From: Pirellulales bacterium
Lineage (GTDB): Bacteria; Planctomycetota; Planctomycetia; Pirellulales; Thermoguttaceae
DNA: 64,000 bases
Reading direction: 5' to 3'
Assembly (NCBI GenBank): GCA_016931995.1
Contig: JAFGDS010000120.1
Location: 1 to 64,000, forward strand
In this document: in pieces, positions 18,665-27,353 of the stretch
Numbering within the stretch: position 1 is the first letter of the stretch
How the letters are laid out: the number at the start of each line of letters is the position of its first letter
Position numbers and translations under genes: made by a program
Notes under the pieces: generated by a model
What the model saw: the letters and a program-made list of their open reading frames with translations, nothing else
What the model was told of the DNA's origin: nothing
Databases searched by the model: none

Positions 18665-20271
18665 GGCAGACTGGTCTCGGGGTTTTCGGCGGCGGCGCGC
18701 TCCTCCAGGGCCCGGCGCGCGGCCTCGCGGACCGCGGTGGAGCGGTCGGACAACGCCCTGCGCAGCGCCCGACCCGCGGCGCGCGACGGCGATTGGCTCA
18801 GAACGTCCACGGCCTCGATGCGGACCAGGTGGTCCGGATCGCGCCGGAGCACGGCAATCACGTCCCGCTCCACCTCCTCCAGGACGTCCAGCACCACCAC
18901 GATCCTGAGGGCGCGCAATCGGCGCGTGCGCAGCTCGGAATGAAACTCCCCGCGAAGCCGCGGGACGGTCGTCGGGTCGATCCGCTTGACCAGTTGACCG
19001 GTGTGTTGGCGGGCGGATTCGTCCAGAAGATCGAAGATCCCGACAAACCGGTCGAAACTGAATTCTTCAAGGCTTTCGCGAATGGCGCGGCGGACGATCT
19101 CGTGCGGGCTGTCGAGCAATTCGAGCAGGCGCTCCAGCACGCCGGGAATACCCCGCCCGCGCAGCCGTGGAATGACTTCCGCCTGCACGATGGCGTCGTC
19201 GTCGGCCAGCGCGCGAACGGCCAGGTCGTTGGCCTCCACGCCGCTGAATTCGGCCAGCGCCGCGGCGGCCGCGCGGCGGCCCTCGAGCTTGCCGTAGATC
19301 AGGAGGTGCTCGATCACGGCGAAGGCTTGGCGGCGGGAGACGTTCGATCGAACCACGAATTGCACGGCGGCCGCCTGGCCGTCGCCGTCCAATTCCACGA
19401 GAACGGCCGGCGCGTTGGCGAGCCAGGCGATCGACTCGATCCGCTTCAGGTTCCGCGACACCGCCTCGGCGGGCGCGCGCCCAATCCTCGTCATCAGCAA
19501 CCGCACGAACGGCAGGTCGTACCGCTTGCCGATGACCGAGAGCATGGTGGAACACACGCCGGGCTCCTCCAGGCCGCCGAGCAGCAACTGGATCACGCCC
19601 GGCCGGCTGCTCTTGGATAGAACGTCCACCATGACGACGAACGCGGGATCGTATGGATCGTCGAGGATCTGGCGCAACGCGAGGTTCGCGCAGTCGGCCA
19701 AGGTCAGGAACGCCTCGATCGGCTCCCGCCGCCGGTGTTGGCCGAATCGGCTCACGGACGATTCCAGGGCGGTCAACAGGGAGGCGCGGATCATGCGTGG
19801 ATCGCGGCGCCGTTGTCCGTCGTCGGAAGCGGCGGACAGTTCGTCCCAGAAGATGTCGATAAGTCGCAGCAGGGTTGCGCCCAGACGTGGACCGTTGGGA
19901 TTGAACGGATCGCCCAAGGCGTTGAGCAACGTGGGGATGAGGTCGAACTCGTCGAGCCAGACGGCCACCTGACAACCGTTGGCGCACGTCTGCTCGTCGG
20001 GGCTCAACAGGGCGTCGCGCAGGGCGCGGCCCATCCGCCCGCGGCATTGGGCCACGGCCGCTTGGCCCGCCGCGTCCAACTGGTGGAGTCGCCGGATCAC
20101 CTCGCGATGCCCCGCCGCGTTGCGCCGGGTCAAAAGGGCCCAAAGGGCCTTGTCCCGAATCATCTGCCAGCGCGAGTCCAGCGCCGCGATCAATACGTCC
20201 ACGGCCGCTTCGTTTTCGGTCGTCGCCAGGACGTCGATGGTGGCCGCCAGGTGGTCGCTCACGTCGCGCAC
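18661..20271 (-). CDS. HEAT-repeat protein
   Basis: A 536-residue all-helical protein built from HEAT/Armadillo-like repeats of ~30-40 residues, for example AVDVLIAALDSRWQMIRDKALWAL near the start, LVRIEAVDVLSQSP and AGRALRRALSDRSTAVREAARRAL (each here in part) near the end. No signal peptide or catalytic motif is seen, so it is probably a cytoplasmic scaffold. It is first of a minus-strand group and overlaps the downstream membrane-protein gene by four bases, which suggests that it is recruited to the membrane by that partner; this is inference. Confidence 0.82.
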   Translation of the reverse strand: MRDVSDHLAATIDVLATTENEAAVDVLIAALDSRWQMIRDKALWALLTRRNAAGHREVIRRLHQLDAAGQAAVAQCRGRMGRALRDALLSPDEQTCANGCQVAVWLDEFDLIPTLLNALGDPFNPNGPRLGATLLRLIDIFWDELSAASDDGQRRRDPRMIRASLLTALESSVSRFGQHRRREPIEAFLTLADCANLALRQILDDPYDPAFVVMVDVLSKSSRPGVIQLLLGGLEEPGVCSTMLSVIGKRYDLPFVRLLMTRIGRAPAEAVSRNLKRIESIAWLANAPAVLVELDGDGQAAAVQFVVRSNVSRRQAFAVIEHLLIYGKLEGRRAAAAALAEFSGVEANDLAVRALADDDAIVQAEVIPRLRGRGIPGVLERLLELLDSPHEIVRRAIRESLEEFSFDRFVGIFDLLDESARQHTGQLVKRIDPTTVPRLRGEFHSELRTRRLRALRIVVVLDVLEEVERDVIAVLRRDPDHLVRIEAVDVLSQSPSRAAGRALRRALSDRSTAVREAARRALEERAAAENPETSLP

Positions 20272-20610
20272 CCCTCCCGCCTCGGAGAATCCGACTCTTC
20301 CGGTGGTATCGGATTTGCAGGCAATTGCCTCTATTCCAAGCGATATAGGTGATTCAAATTGCGCACACTACCCAATCCAACCCCCTTTGGTTTGCCTCGT
20401 CGTGCAATATCAGCTTCTCGGGGAGGGTGACCGCGTGGGCGTCCCGGAACGTCCGGGTTTATCCACTCCGTGGCCGCAGTCGGCAACACGACTGGGTTAT
20501 GTCATGCCCCATGTTGGGAAGAGCGAACGGGTCGGGTTGATTCCAGGCGGGAAAAATGCGCAAATGCGGCGTGTGCGGAGAAACACGGCATCCGTTTAGG
20601 AGGTGAGGTC
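20272..20610. other. divergent intergenic region
   Basis: About 340 bases between the HEAT gene and the three-gene operon starting at 20611. It is less GC-rich than its surroundings around 20330-20420 and must hold promoters for both sides. I see no clear consensus promoter, riboswitch or hairpin. It ends in a strong Shine-Dalgarno, taggaggtgaggtc, directly before the ATG at 20611. Confidence 0.5.
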
Positions 20611-20865
20611 ATGGCCAATGCGGCTACGTCGGGTGTCCTTGACCGGGAATTCCTGCCCTTGCGAGCGAGGTTGATCGATCTGGCGGCGGCGCTGGACCGG
20701 ATCGACCGGGCCAGCGGCCTGCCGGCGGCGGATCCACGCCGGGAGCAGATCGCCCACGGTTTGGCCGTGCTCAATTCCCCGGAGCCGAACCGCGCGGAAG
20801 CGGTGCTCGCGGCCTTCTCGCTCCCCTACGACCCCGAGTGGCGGGCCAAGACGCCGCGCGGTTAA
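20611..20865 (+). CDS. small helical protein, first gene of TatD/phosphoesterase operon
   Basis: An 84-residue soluble protein, mostly helical (REFLPLRARLIDLAAALDRI and a second helix after a Pro break), ending with a short PYDPEW motif. The start is set by a near-perfect Shine-Dalgarno (AGGAGGTGAG) seven bases upstream. I recognise no domain. It lies 62 bases upstream of the EboB-like TatD gene and probably forms an operon with it; I have the impression that similar ~85-residue proteins precede this hydrolase in other planctomycetes, but that needs a search. Confidence 0.75.
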   Translation: MANAATSGVLDREFLPLRARLIDLAAALDRIDRASGLPAADPRREQIAHGLAVLNSPEPNRAEAVLAAFSLPYDPEWRAKTPRG

Positions 20866-20927
20866 CCAGCCGCTCGCGGCTTCGCAACGAACGACACCGA
20901 TCCAACTTTCGTGAAGGACCCCAACCG

Positions 20928-21746
20928 ATGGACTTCTTCGATCCCCACATCCACGTCGCGTCGCGGACCACGGACGATCTGGCCCTCATGGCCAAGATGG
21001 GCTGCGTCGTGGTGGGCGAGCCGGCCTTTTGGATGGGCTACGACCGCGGCGGGGTGAATAGCTTCCACGACTACTTCCGCCAGTTGACCGAATGGGAGCC
21101 GAAGCGCTGCGCCGCCGCGGGCATCGAGCACTACGCCTGGATGGGGCTCAACGCCAAGGAAGCGGAGAATGTCGGCTTCGCCCGCGAGGTGATCGCCGAG
21201 TTGCCCGCCTTTCTCGAGCGCCCCAACGTGCTCGGCGTCGGCGAGATCGGGCTGCACAAGTGTACCCGCAACGAGGTGACGACGCTCCTGGGGCTCATCG
21301 ACGCGGCGCTGGCATCGAGCCAGATGATGCTCTTCCACACGCCGCACCTGGAGGACAAATACAAGGGCACGCGGATGATTTTGGACGTCCTTGCCGACGA
21401 CCGGCGCGTGGACCCGGCCCGGGTGTGCATCGACCACTGCGAGGAGCACACGATCCGGCTGGCGCTCGAGTCCGGCTATTGGGCCGGCGTGACGCTGTAT
21501 CCCACCACGAAGGCCACGCCCGAGCGAACGGCCGACATGGTCGAGATGTATGGCCCGGAGCGTCTGCTGGTCAACTCGTCGGCGGACTGGGGGCCGTCGA
21601 ATCCGCTGGCCGTGCCGGAATTCATCGCGACCATGCGGCGGCGCGGTCATCCCGATTCGCTCATTCGGCGCCTGGTGTACGAGAATCCCCTGGCATGGTT
21701 CCGACAGAGCGAGCATTTCCGATTTGCGCCGGCGCGGGCCACATGA
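20928..21746 (+). CDS. TatD family metal-dependent hydrolase, EboB-like
   Basis: A 272-residue amidohydrolase-fold protein. It opens MDFFDPHIHVASRTTDD, giving the HxH metal motif; GVGEIGLHK carries the conserved Glu; FHTPH and CIDHCEEHT supply further His ligands; and LVNSSADWG ends with the conserved Asp. These features, especially SRTTDD and the Ser-Ser-Ala-Asp-Trp ending, match EboB of the ebo/edge cluster better than housekeeping TatD DNases. In other bacteria ebo products are linked to moving a metabolite to the periplasm. No other ebo gene (eboA, C-F) is near. Its stop overlaps the next start (ATGA). Confidence 0.85.
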   Translation: MDFFDPHIHVASRTTDDLALMAKMGCVVVGEPAFWMGYDRGGVNSFHDYFRQLTEWEPKRCAAAGIEHYAWMGLNAKEAENVGFAREVIAELPAFLERPNVLGVGEIGLHKCTRNEVTTLLGLIDAALASSQMMLFHTPHLEDKYKGTRMILDVLADDRRVDPARVCIDHCEEHTIRLALESGYWAGVTLYPTTKATPERTADMVEMYGPERLLVNSSADWGPSNPLAVPEFIATMRRRGHPDSLIRRLVYENPLAWFRQSEHFRFAPARAT

Positions 21747-22459
21747 CGTCCCAGAAGAAGACGTACTTTGTCTCGGACCTGCACCTGTTCTCGAACCGGT
21801 CGCAGGAGCACCGGTACCGGGACGAGATTCTCGCCAAGGCGGCCGGCGCGGAGCGGTTTGTCCTGGGCGGCGACATCTTCGACTTCCGCTGGAGCACGAT
21901 GGCCAGCCACGAGGAGACCGCCGCGCGCGCGGCCCACTGGCTCCGCGAGCTGGCGATGGACCGGCCGGACTGCTGGTTCCACTTCGTTCTGGGCAACCAC
22001 GACTACCACGCCTCGTTCATCGAGCGGCTCGACCATCTGCGCGATCGGCTGGCCAATCTGTCGTGGTATCCGTTCTACGTCCGGCTCGGCAGCGCGGTCT
22101 TCCTGCACGGCGACGTGGCCGATCGGCGGATGACCGCCGAGAAGCTGCTGGATCGTCGCGCGCTGTGGTTGCACAAGCGGAAGCGCGGCCGCGCGGCGAG
22201 CCGGCTGTACGACCTGGCCGTGTCGGGCCATCTCCACCGGCCCGTGGTCCATCTGGCTCGGCGAAAGCGCACCGTCGCCCGGCGGATTCTCCGCTACCTC
22301 GAGGAGATTGGCGAGGGCCCCTCGACGGGCTTGCGGAACGTCTACTTCGGCCACACGCACGTCGCCGTGTCGGACTACGCCTTCGGCGGCGTCCTGTTTC
22401 ACAACGGCGGGGCGCCGATCAAGGGCCTGCACTTCCGGATCCTCGAGGCCGAGACGTGA
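21743..22459 (+). CDS. metallophosphoesterase (LpxH-like)
   Basis: A 238-residue calcineurin-type phosphoesterase. Metal-binding motifs are in order: SDLHLF (DxH), LGGDIFDFR (GDxxD), LGNHDYH (GNHD), LHGDVAD and FGHTHVAVS (GHTH). Size and layout resemble UDP-2,3-diacylglucosamine hydrolase LpxH, but the region between GNHD and GHTH is divergent, so another phosphate ester is possible. It overlaps the TatD gene by four bases and is last in the operon. Repeats begin right after the stop. Confidence 0.85.
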   Translation: MTSQKKTYFVSDLHLFSNRSQEHRYRDEILAKAAGAERFVLGGDIFDFRWSTMASHEETAARAAHWLRELAMDRPDCWFHFVLGNHDYHASFIERLDHLRDRLANLSWYPFYVRLGSAVFLHGDVADRRMTAEKLLDRRALWLHKRKRGRAASRLYDLAVSGHLHRPVVHLARRKRTVARRILRYLEEIGEGPSTGLRNVYFGHTHVAVSDYAFGGVLFHNGGAPIKGLHFRILEAET

Positions 22460-22828
22460 GACGTGGGGCGGTCGGTGGCACGGTCTCCGGCGCGCCGATT
22501 GAGTGCCACTGGCTCTGCCAGTGCGTGAGTCGCGGCATCTTCGACACTGGCAAAGCCAGTGGCACACGCGCGAGGGGCGGGGGGGCGGCACGGTCTGAGC
22601 GTGGAGAAGGCCGTGGTTGCCGACTACGGGGATTCGCCACGCCCTTTGCTACGCTCAGAGCGTGCCACCCATCAAGATGGCATGATTCCACCTACAAGAT
22701 GGTCCAAAGCGGCGCCAGTCGCTTGCATGACGCCCGGCGACGACGACAATAGAGGGTTGCGGGGGGAATCCCCTGCCCGTCCGACCCGCCGTCTTCCTTC
22801 CCCAACGATCAACCCGAGAGGACCCGCC
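22460..22828. repeat. repeat-filled intergenic region
   Basis: About 370 bases after the operon. A composite hairpin pair lies at 22503-22524 (gtgccactggctctgccagt) and 22545-22565 (cactggcaaagccagtggca); each arm is itself palindromic and they are inverted relative to each other. The next ~200 bases hold repeat-like sequence (gtggttgccgactacgggga region) without coding character. The region ends before the ATG at 22829. Confidence 0.75.
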
Positions 22829-24199
22829 ATGAGTCATTCGCAAGACAGCACGAGTTCGCGTCGCGCGTTTTTGAAGAGCACCGGCCGGATCGCCGCCGCG
22901 TCGGCGTTGGCGGGGGTGATGGTCCCGCGGGTTCACGCGGCCGAGGACAACACGATCCGTCTGGCATTGGTCGGCTGCGGCGGCCGGGGCACCGGCGCGG
23001 CGGCCGACGCGATGCGCGTCGGCGGCGGGCCGATCCAGCTCGTGGCCATGGCCGACGTCTTCGAGGACCGGGTGGCCGGCAGCTACGGCCATCTGAAGCA
23101 GGGTCTTGGCGACAAGATCGACGTGCCGGAGGATCGCCGGTTCGTTGGATTCGACGCGTACCAGAAGGCGATGGACTGTTTGAAGCCGGGCGACGTGGTG
23201 ATCATGGCCACCCCGCCGGCGTTCCGCTGGGTGCATTTCGGCTACGCCATTTCCAAGGGCCTGAACGTCTTCATGGAGAAGCCGGTCACGGTCGATGGCC
23301 CCTCGACCCGCAAACTCTTGGCCCTGGCCGAGGAGTCGGTCAAGAAGAACCTCAAGGTGGGCGTGGGATTGATGTGCCGCCACTGCAAGGCGCGGGGCGA
23401 GCTGTACGATCGGATCAAGGGCGGCCAGATCGGCGATATCCTGACGCTGCGGGCGTATCGCATGCACCCGCCGGTCGGCTCGGCGTTCGTCGCTCCGAAG
23501 CCCGACGGCATCAGCGACGTGCTCTATCAGATCCGCCGGTTTCACGGGTTCCTTTGGGCCAGCGGCGGATGCTACAGCGATTTCCTGATCCACAACATCG
23601 ACGAATGCTGCTGGATGAAGGACGCCTGGCCGGTTCGCGCCCAGGCCACCGGCGGGCGTCACTACCGGGGCGACGCGGTCGATCAGAACTTCGACAACTA
23701 CGCGACCGAATACACGTTCGCCGACGGCACGAAGCTCTTCCTGTACGGTCGGTACATGGTCGGCTGCCACGAGGAATTCGCCAGCTACGCGCACGGCACG
23801 AAGGGCTCGGCGGTGATTTCCACGGCCGCGCACACGCCCACCAAGTGCCGCATGTACAGCGGCCAGAACTTCACGCGGAAGGAGATGACCTGGGCCTTCC
23901 CGGGGACGGAGCCGAGTCCGTACCAGCTCGAATGGAATCACCTGATTGACGCCATCCGCCAGGACAAGCCCTACAACGAGGCGAAGCGCGGCGCCGAGGC
24001 GAGCCTGGTCACGTCGATGGGCCGGATGGCCGCGCACACGGGCCGGATCATCACGTACGACGACATCCTCAACAGCGACCACGAGTTTGCCCCGGACGTC
24101 GACAAGCTCGCGCCGGATGGTCCCGCCCCGCTCGTGGCAGGCCCCGACGGCAAATACCCCGTGCCCATGCCCGGCATCAGCGTCAAGCGGGAGTATTGA
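22829..24199 (+). CDS. Tat-exported Gfo/Idh/MocA family oxidoreductase
   Basis: A 456-residue enzyme with a twin-arginine leader (SSRRAFLKS) and a hydrophobic stretch ending VHAAE. The Rossmann motif is LALVGCGGRGTG; the classic EKP motif is intact (FMEKPVTV) at about residue 150. The C-terminal domain contains GGCYSDFLIHNIDECCWM, with the family Asp and His. It differs clearly from the paralogue at 14131-15462 in insertions and length, so the two are separate subfamilies. Substrate is presumably a sugar or cyclitol. It stands alone between two repeat blocks. Confidence 0.93.
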   Translation: MSHSQDSTSSRRAFLKSTGRIAAASALAGVMVPRVHAAEDNTIRLALVGCGGRGTGAAADAMRVGGGPIQLVAMADVFEDRVAGSYGHLKQGLGDKIDVPEDRRFVGFDAYQKAMDCLKPGDVVIMATPPAFRWVHFGYAISKGLNVFMEKPVTVDGPSTRKLLALAEESVKKNLKVGVGLMCRHCKARGELYDRIKGGQIGDILTLRAYRMHPPVGSAFVAPKPDGISDVLYQIRRFHGFLWASGGCYSDFLIHNIDECCWMKDAWPVRAQATGGRHYRGDAVDQNFDNYATEYTFADGTKLFLYGRYMVGCHEEFASYAHGTKGSAVISTAAHTPTKCRMYSGQNFTRKEMTWAFPGTEPSPYQLEWNHLIDAIRQDKPYNEAKRGAEASLVTSMGRMAAHTGRIITYDDILNSDHEFAPDVDKLAPDGPAPLVAGPDGKYPVPMPGISVKREY

Positions 24200-24205
24200 T
24201 GCACG

Positions 24206-24300
24206 TGTGCCACTGGCTTTGCCAGGGTGTGGGCGCCAATGGCTTTGCCAGTGCCCTGTGATACCCGGTTGCGCGCACTGGCAGAGCCGGTGGCGCGCAA
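24206..24300. repeat. palindromic repeats (ccactggctttgccag family)
   Basis: Three degenerate copies: 24208-24226, 24236-24253 and 24277-24296, the last inverted. They fill the 122-base gap between two convergent genes and may act as hairpin terminators. Confidence 0.75.
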
Positions 24301-24321
24301 GGCGGCCGATCGCGGTGGCGT

Positions 24322-27183
24322 TCAGTCCAACCCGACGAGGATGGGGTCGATAGCGGGTCGGAGCAAGGTGCGCCTGGTCGGTGAAGGCCGGCGCGCCGCG
24401 CGGGAATCGAGTTCGCCTAGCGACCACGCCAGGCGCGGATCGAGCGACGCTAGATCGCCGCGCGCTTGGGCAAGGACCTGATCGCGAAGACGATCCTGGT
24501 CCGCCGGCACGACGGTCGGCACGTTATCGGCCGTCGAGGCATCGGCGTCCGCCGTATCGTCCGCCGCATTGGCGCGCGTGGAGGCCGGCGCGGCCGAACC
24601 AGCCTCGTCCGGCGGAACGCTTCGCAGCGGCGAGAGTCGGCGAGGCTTCGCATTCGCGTCGGAACGTTGCCTTGGCCCCACGAACCGGGCGTCAAGTTCC
24701 TCGCCGGTCGTCGCCGCGTCTCCGCCCGGCGGCGACCAGTTGGCCGCGAGGATCGCCAGGTCGAGTTCGTCGACGCGGCCGTCGCCGTTGAAGTCGCCAT
24801 CGTCCCAGGTGAACGCGCCGGGTTTGAGCCAGTGCGACGCCAGCACCGCGGCGTCCAAAGCGTCGACGAGATCGTCGCCGTTGGCGTCGCCAATCACGCC
24901 GTATTCGTACACGCCGGCGTCCACGGTCACGTGGATTATCCGCGGCCGGTTGTCCCAATCGACCGCCAGCGGATTGCCGCTGGCGTCCAGGGCCCACGCG
25001 TTGCTGCCGGCGTTGATCGCCGCGCTACCGCTGGCGACGTGCAAGTCGCCGTAGTCGTCGTTGGCCGATTCGTCCACGCCGGGCGTTGCCGGATCGTCTC
25101 CCCAGCCGTCGCCACCGTCGGACGGATCGCGGACGAACCGCGGATCGAGATCGATGAGGTTCCCCGTGCTCGGCTCAGTCAGCTCTCCGCACAGATTCGC
25201 GAAGTATGTCGCCTCGTTGCCGGCGAGGATCGAATTCATGGCCAAGAGCGTGCTGGCGGTGGAGTTGCAGATGCCGCCGCCGAGGTCGGCTTGGTTGCCA
25301 GCGAGCGTCGAATTGGTGATGCGCAGGACGCCGTACGCGCGGTTCGACACGGCGCCGCCCTCGGCGGCTGTATTGCCCACCAGGATGGAGCTGATGACGT
25401 TCGTCGCGCCGTGGAAGCTGTCGATCGCGCCGCCGTAGCCCTCGGCGGCATTGCCCTGGAATGTCGAGAACGTCACGGTCAGCGTGGCGTAGGCGCGGTT
25501 GGCGATTGCGCCGCCGAGCTGGGCCGAATTGCCAGCGAGGGTGGAGTTGGCGATGGAGAGCGTGCCGGCGTTCGCGATGGCGCCGCCGCTGGCGGCCGTG
25601 TTGTTCTCGATTGTGCAGTCCGCGACGGCGAGCGTCCAGGCGTTGTGGATGGCGCCGCCGTCGGTTTGGGCGTTGTTGCGGGCGAGGGTCGATCCGACGA
25701 GGCTCAGCGCGCCGAATCCGTCGTTGCGCAGGGCGCCGCCGCTGGCCGCCGCGTTGTCGGTCAGGGTCGCGCGAGTCAGGCCGAGCGTGCCGGAGTTGAA
25801 CGCGCCGCCGCCGCTTCCACCCGCGGTGTTATGCGCGACCGTGGAATCGGCCAGGCTCATCGTGCCGAGATGGTAATTATAGATCCCGCCGCCGTGTTCG
25901 TTGGCCGTGTTATCCGTGATGGTGGAATCCGCGATGGCGAGCGTGCCGTGCATATCGCCGAAGACGCCGCCGCCGAGGTCGGCGGTGTTGTGTGAGATCG
26001 TGGCGCCGGCGACGCTCATCGTACCGAAGCCGTCGTTGTAGAGCCCGCCGCCGCGGCCGGCCGAGTTGCCCGCGATGAGCGAGTTGGAGACGCTCAGCGC
26101 GCCCGCGTTGGCGATGGCGCCGCCGTCGAGACCGGCGGAGTTGTCGAGGAAGGGGGAAGCGACAATGGTCGCGGCGATGGGCCGCCGGTTGTAGACGGCG
26201 CCTCCCGAGGCGGAGGCGGTGTTGCTTTCGAACGTGGAGTCGACGATGGCCAGCGTGCCGGAGGCGACGTCCTCGGCGCAGCCGACGGCGCCGCCGTTGC
26301 CCTGCGCGCCGGAGGCGGAGTTTCCGAGGAAGGTTGACTCGGCGACGATCGTGGCGCCGCCGCCGATCCAGATTGCGCCGCCGCCGTCGTCCGACGCGGA
26401 GTTCTCCCAGAAGGTGGAGTCGTCCACGTCCAGCGTTCCGAGCTCGTTGACGATTCCGCCGCCGCGGCCGGCCGAATTACCGGAAAAACCGGTTCTCGTC
26501 ACGGTCGAATGGGCGGACTCGCCGGCATTGAAGATCCCGCCGCCCTCCGCGGCGGAGTTACCGGAGAACGCGGAAAAGGCGACGTTCAGATCGCCGCGAT
26601 TGTTGAATATGCCGCCGCCGCGATCCGCCACGTTGTCCACGAGGTTCACGTAGACCACGTGCAGGGTCGTTCCTGGACTGTTATAGATCCCGGCGCCAAG
26701 GGTGGATGCGCCGCCGGCGATCGAAAGACCGACAATCGACACGTGAAGCCCGGAGCCAACGGAAAAGACGCCGCTTTGATGATTTGCATCGATCCGGAGC
26801 GAGCCGGCTCCGGGGCCGTTGATCGCCACGTTGCCCGCGATTTCCAGCGGCGCCCCGCCGAGAACGATGGCGCCGCCGGAGATATCGCGGGCGAATTGGA
26901 TCGCGTCGTCCTGCGTCGCGCTGCCCGCCGGGGCGTCGCACACGGGGGCGTTCGTGTTGGCCGCCTCGAGGGCTTCGCGGAGGGTGATGACGCCGTCGAG
27001 GGCCACCACGTCGGCCAGGGAGTTCACCGTGTAGGCGGTCAATAACCGTCGGTCCTCGAGCGCCTCGCAGCGCAGAAGCCGACCGCCCGCCGCCGGGCGC
27101 GTGCCGCGCAAGCCCTGAAGCGAGGCTCGCGGCCCGCCGCGACGGAGCGGGGGGCGGCCCCAGAGTGCCCATGGCTTGCGCAT
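24322..27183 (-). CDS. LEPR-XLL surface protein with beta-helix repeats and dockerin
   Basis: A 953-residue extracellular protein. The N-terminus is arginine-rich and carries LRCEALEDRRLLTAYTVNS, the planctomycete LEPR-XLL-type signal. ITLREALEAANTN matches the CSLREAI motif that begins many repeat adhesins. Residues ~110-740 contain about 25 short repeats with GGGIxNxGxLxxxxSTxxxNxA, forming a right-handed beta-helix like that of chlamydial polymorphic outer-membrane proteins. Near residues 770-825 are two calcium-binding dockerin repeats (GDANGDDLVDALDAAVLASH; DFNGDGRVDELDLAILAANW). A disordered Ala/Arg-rich tail follows. It is probably displayed on the cell or secreted; the dockerin may bind a cohesin. 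Confidence 0.9.
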   Translation of the reverse strand: MRKPWALWGRPPLRRGGPRASLQGLRGTRPAAGGRLLRCEALEDRRLLTAYTVNSLADVVALDGVITLREALEAANTNAPVCDAPAGSATQDDAIQFARDISGGAIVLGGAPLEIAGNVAINGPGAGSLRIDANHQSGVFSVGSGLHVSIVGLSIAGGASTLGAGIYNSPGTTLHVVYVNLVDNVADRGGGIFNNRGDLNVAFSAFSGNSAAEGGGIFNAGESAHSTVTRTGFSGNSAGRGGGIVNELGTLDVDDSTFWENSASDDGGGAIWIGGGATIVAESTFLGNSASGAQGNGGAVGCAEDVASGTLAIVDSTFESNTASASGGAVYNRRPIAATIVASPFLDNSAGLDGGAIANAGALSVSNSLIAGNSAGRGGGLYNDGFGTMSVAGATISHNTADLGGGVFGDMHGTLAIADSTITDNTANEHGGGIYNYHLGTMSLADSTVAHNTAGGSGGGAFNSGTLGLTRATLTDNAAASGGALRNDGFGALSLVGSTLARNNAQTDGGAIHNAWTLAVADCTIENNTAASGGAIANAGTLSIANSTLAGNSAQLGGAIANRAYATLTVTFSTFQGNAAEGYGGAIDSFHGATNVISSILVGNTAAEGGAVSNRAYGVLRITNSTLAGNQADLGGGICNSTASTLLAMNSILAGNEATYFANLCGELTEPSTGNLIDLDPRFVRDPSDGGDGWGDDPATPGVDESANDDYGDLHVASGSAAINAGSNAWALDASGNPLAVDWDNRPRIIHVTVDAGVYEYGVIGDANGDDLVDALDAAVLASHWLKPGAFTWDDGDFNGDGRVDELDLAILAANWSPPGGDAATTGEELDARFVGPRQRSDANAKPRRLSPLRSVPPDEAGSAAPASTRANAADDTADADASTADNVPTVVPADQDRLRDQVLAQARGDLASLDPRLAWSLGELDSRAARRPSPTRRTLLRPAIDPILVGLD

Positions 27184-27353
27184 CGTGGATGTCCTCCGCG
27201 GCGGAGATCGAGAAGACTCAACTCAAGGGTGCGAATCCTCCGCCCGACGGCGCGGGGTCGTTCGACGAGATCGGCTCGACCCACGGAAGCGCCACCCCTA
27301 TTATTAACTCCCCGGGGTGACATTTCAATCCGCCAAGCAAGGGGGCCGGTCGC

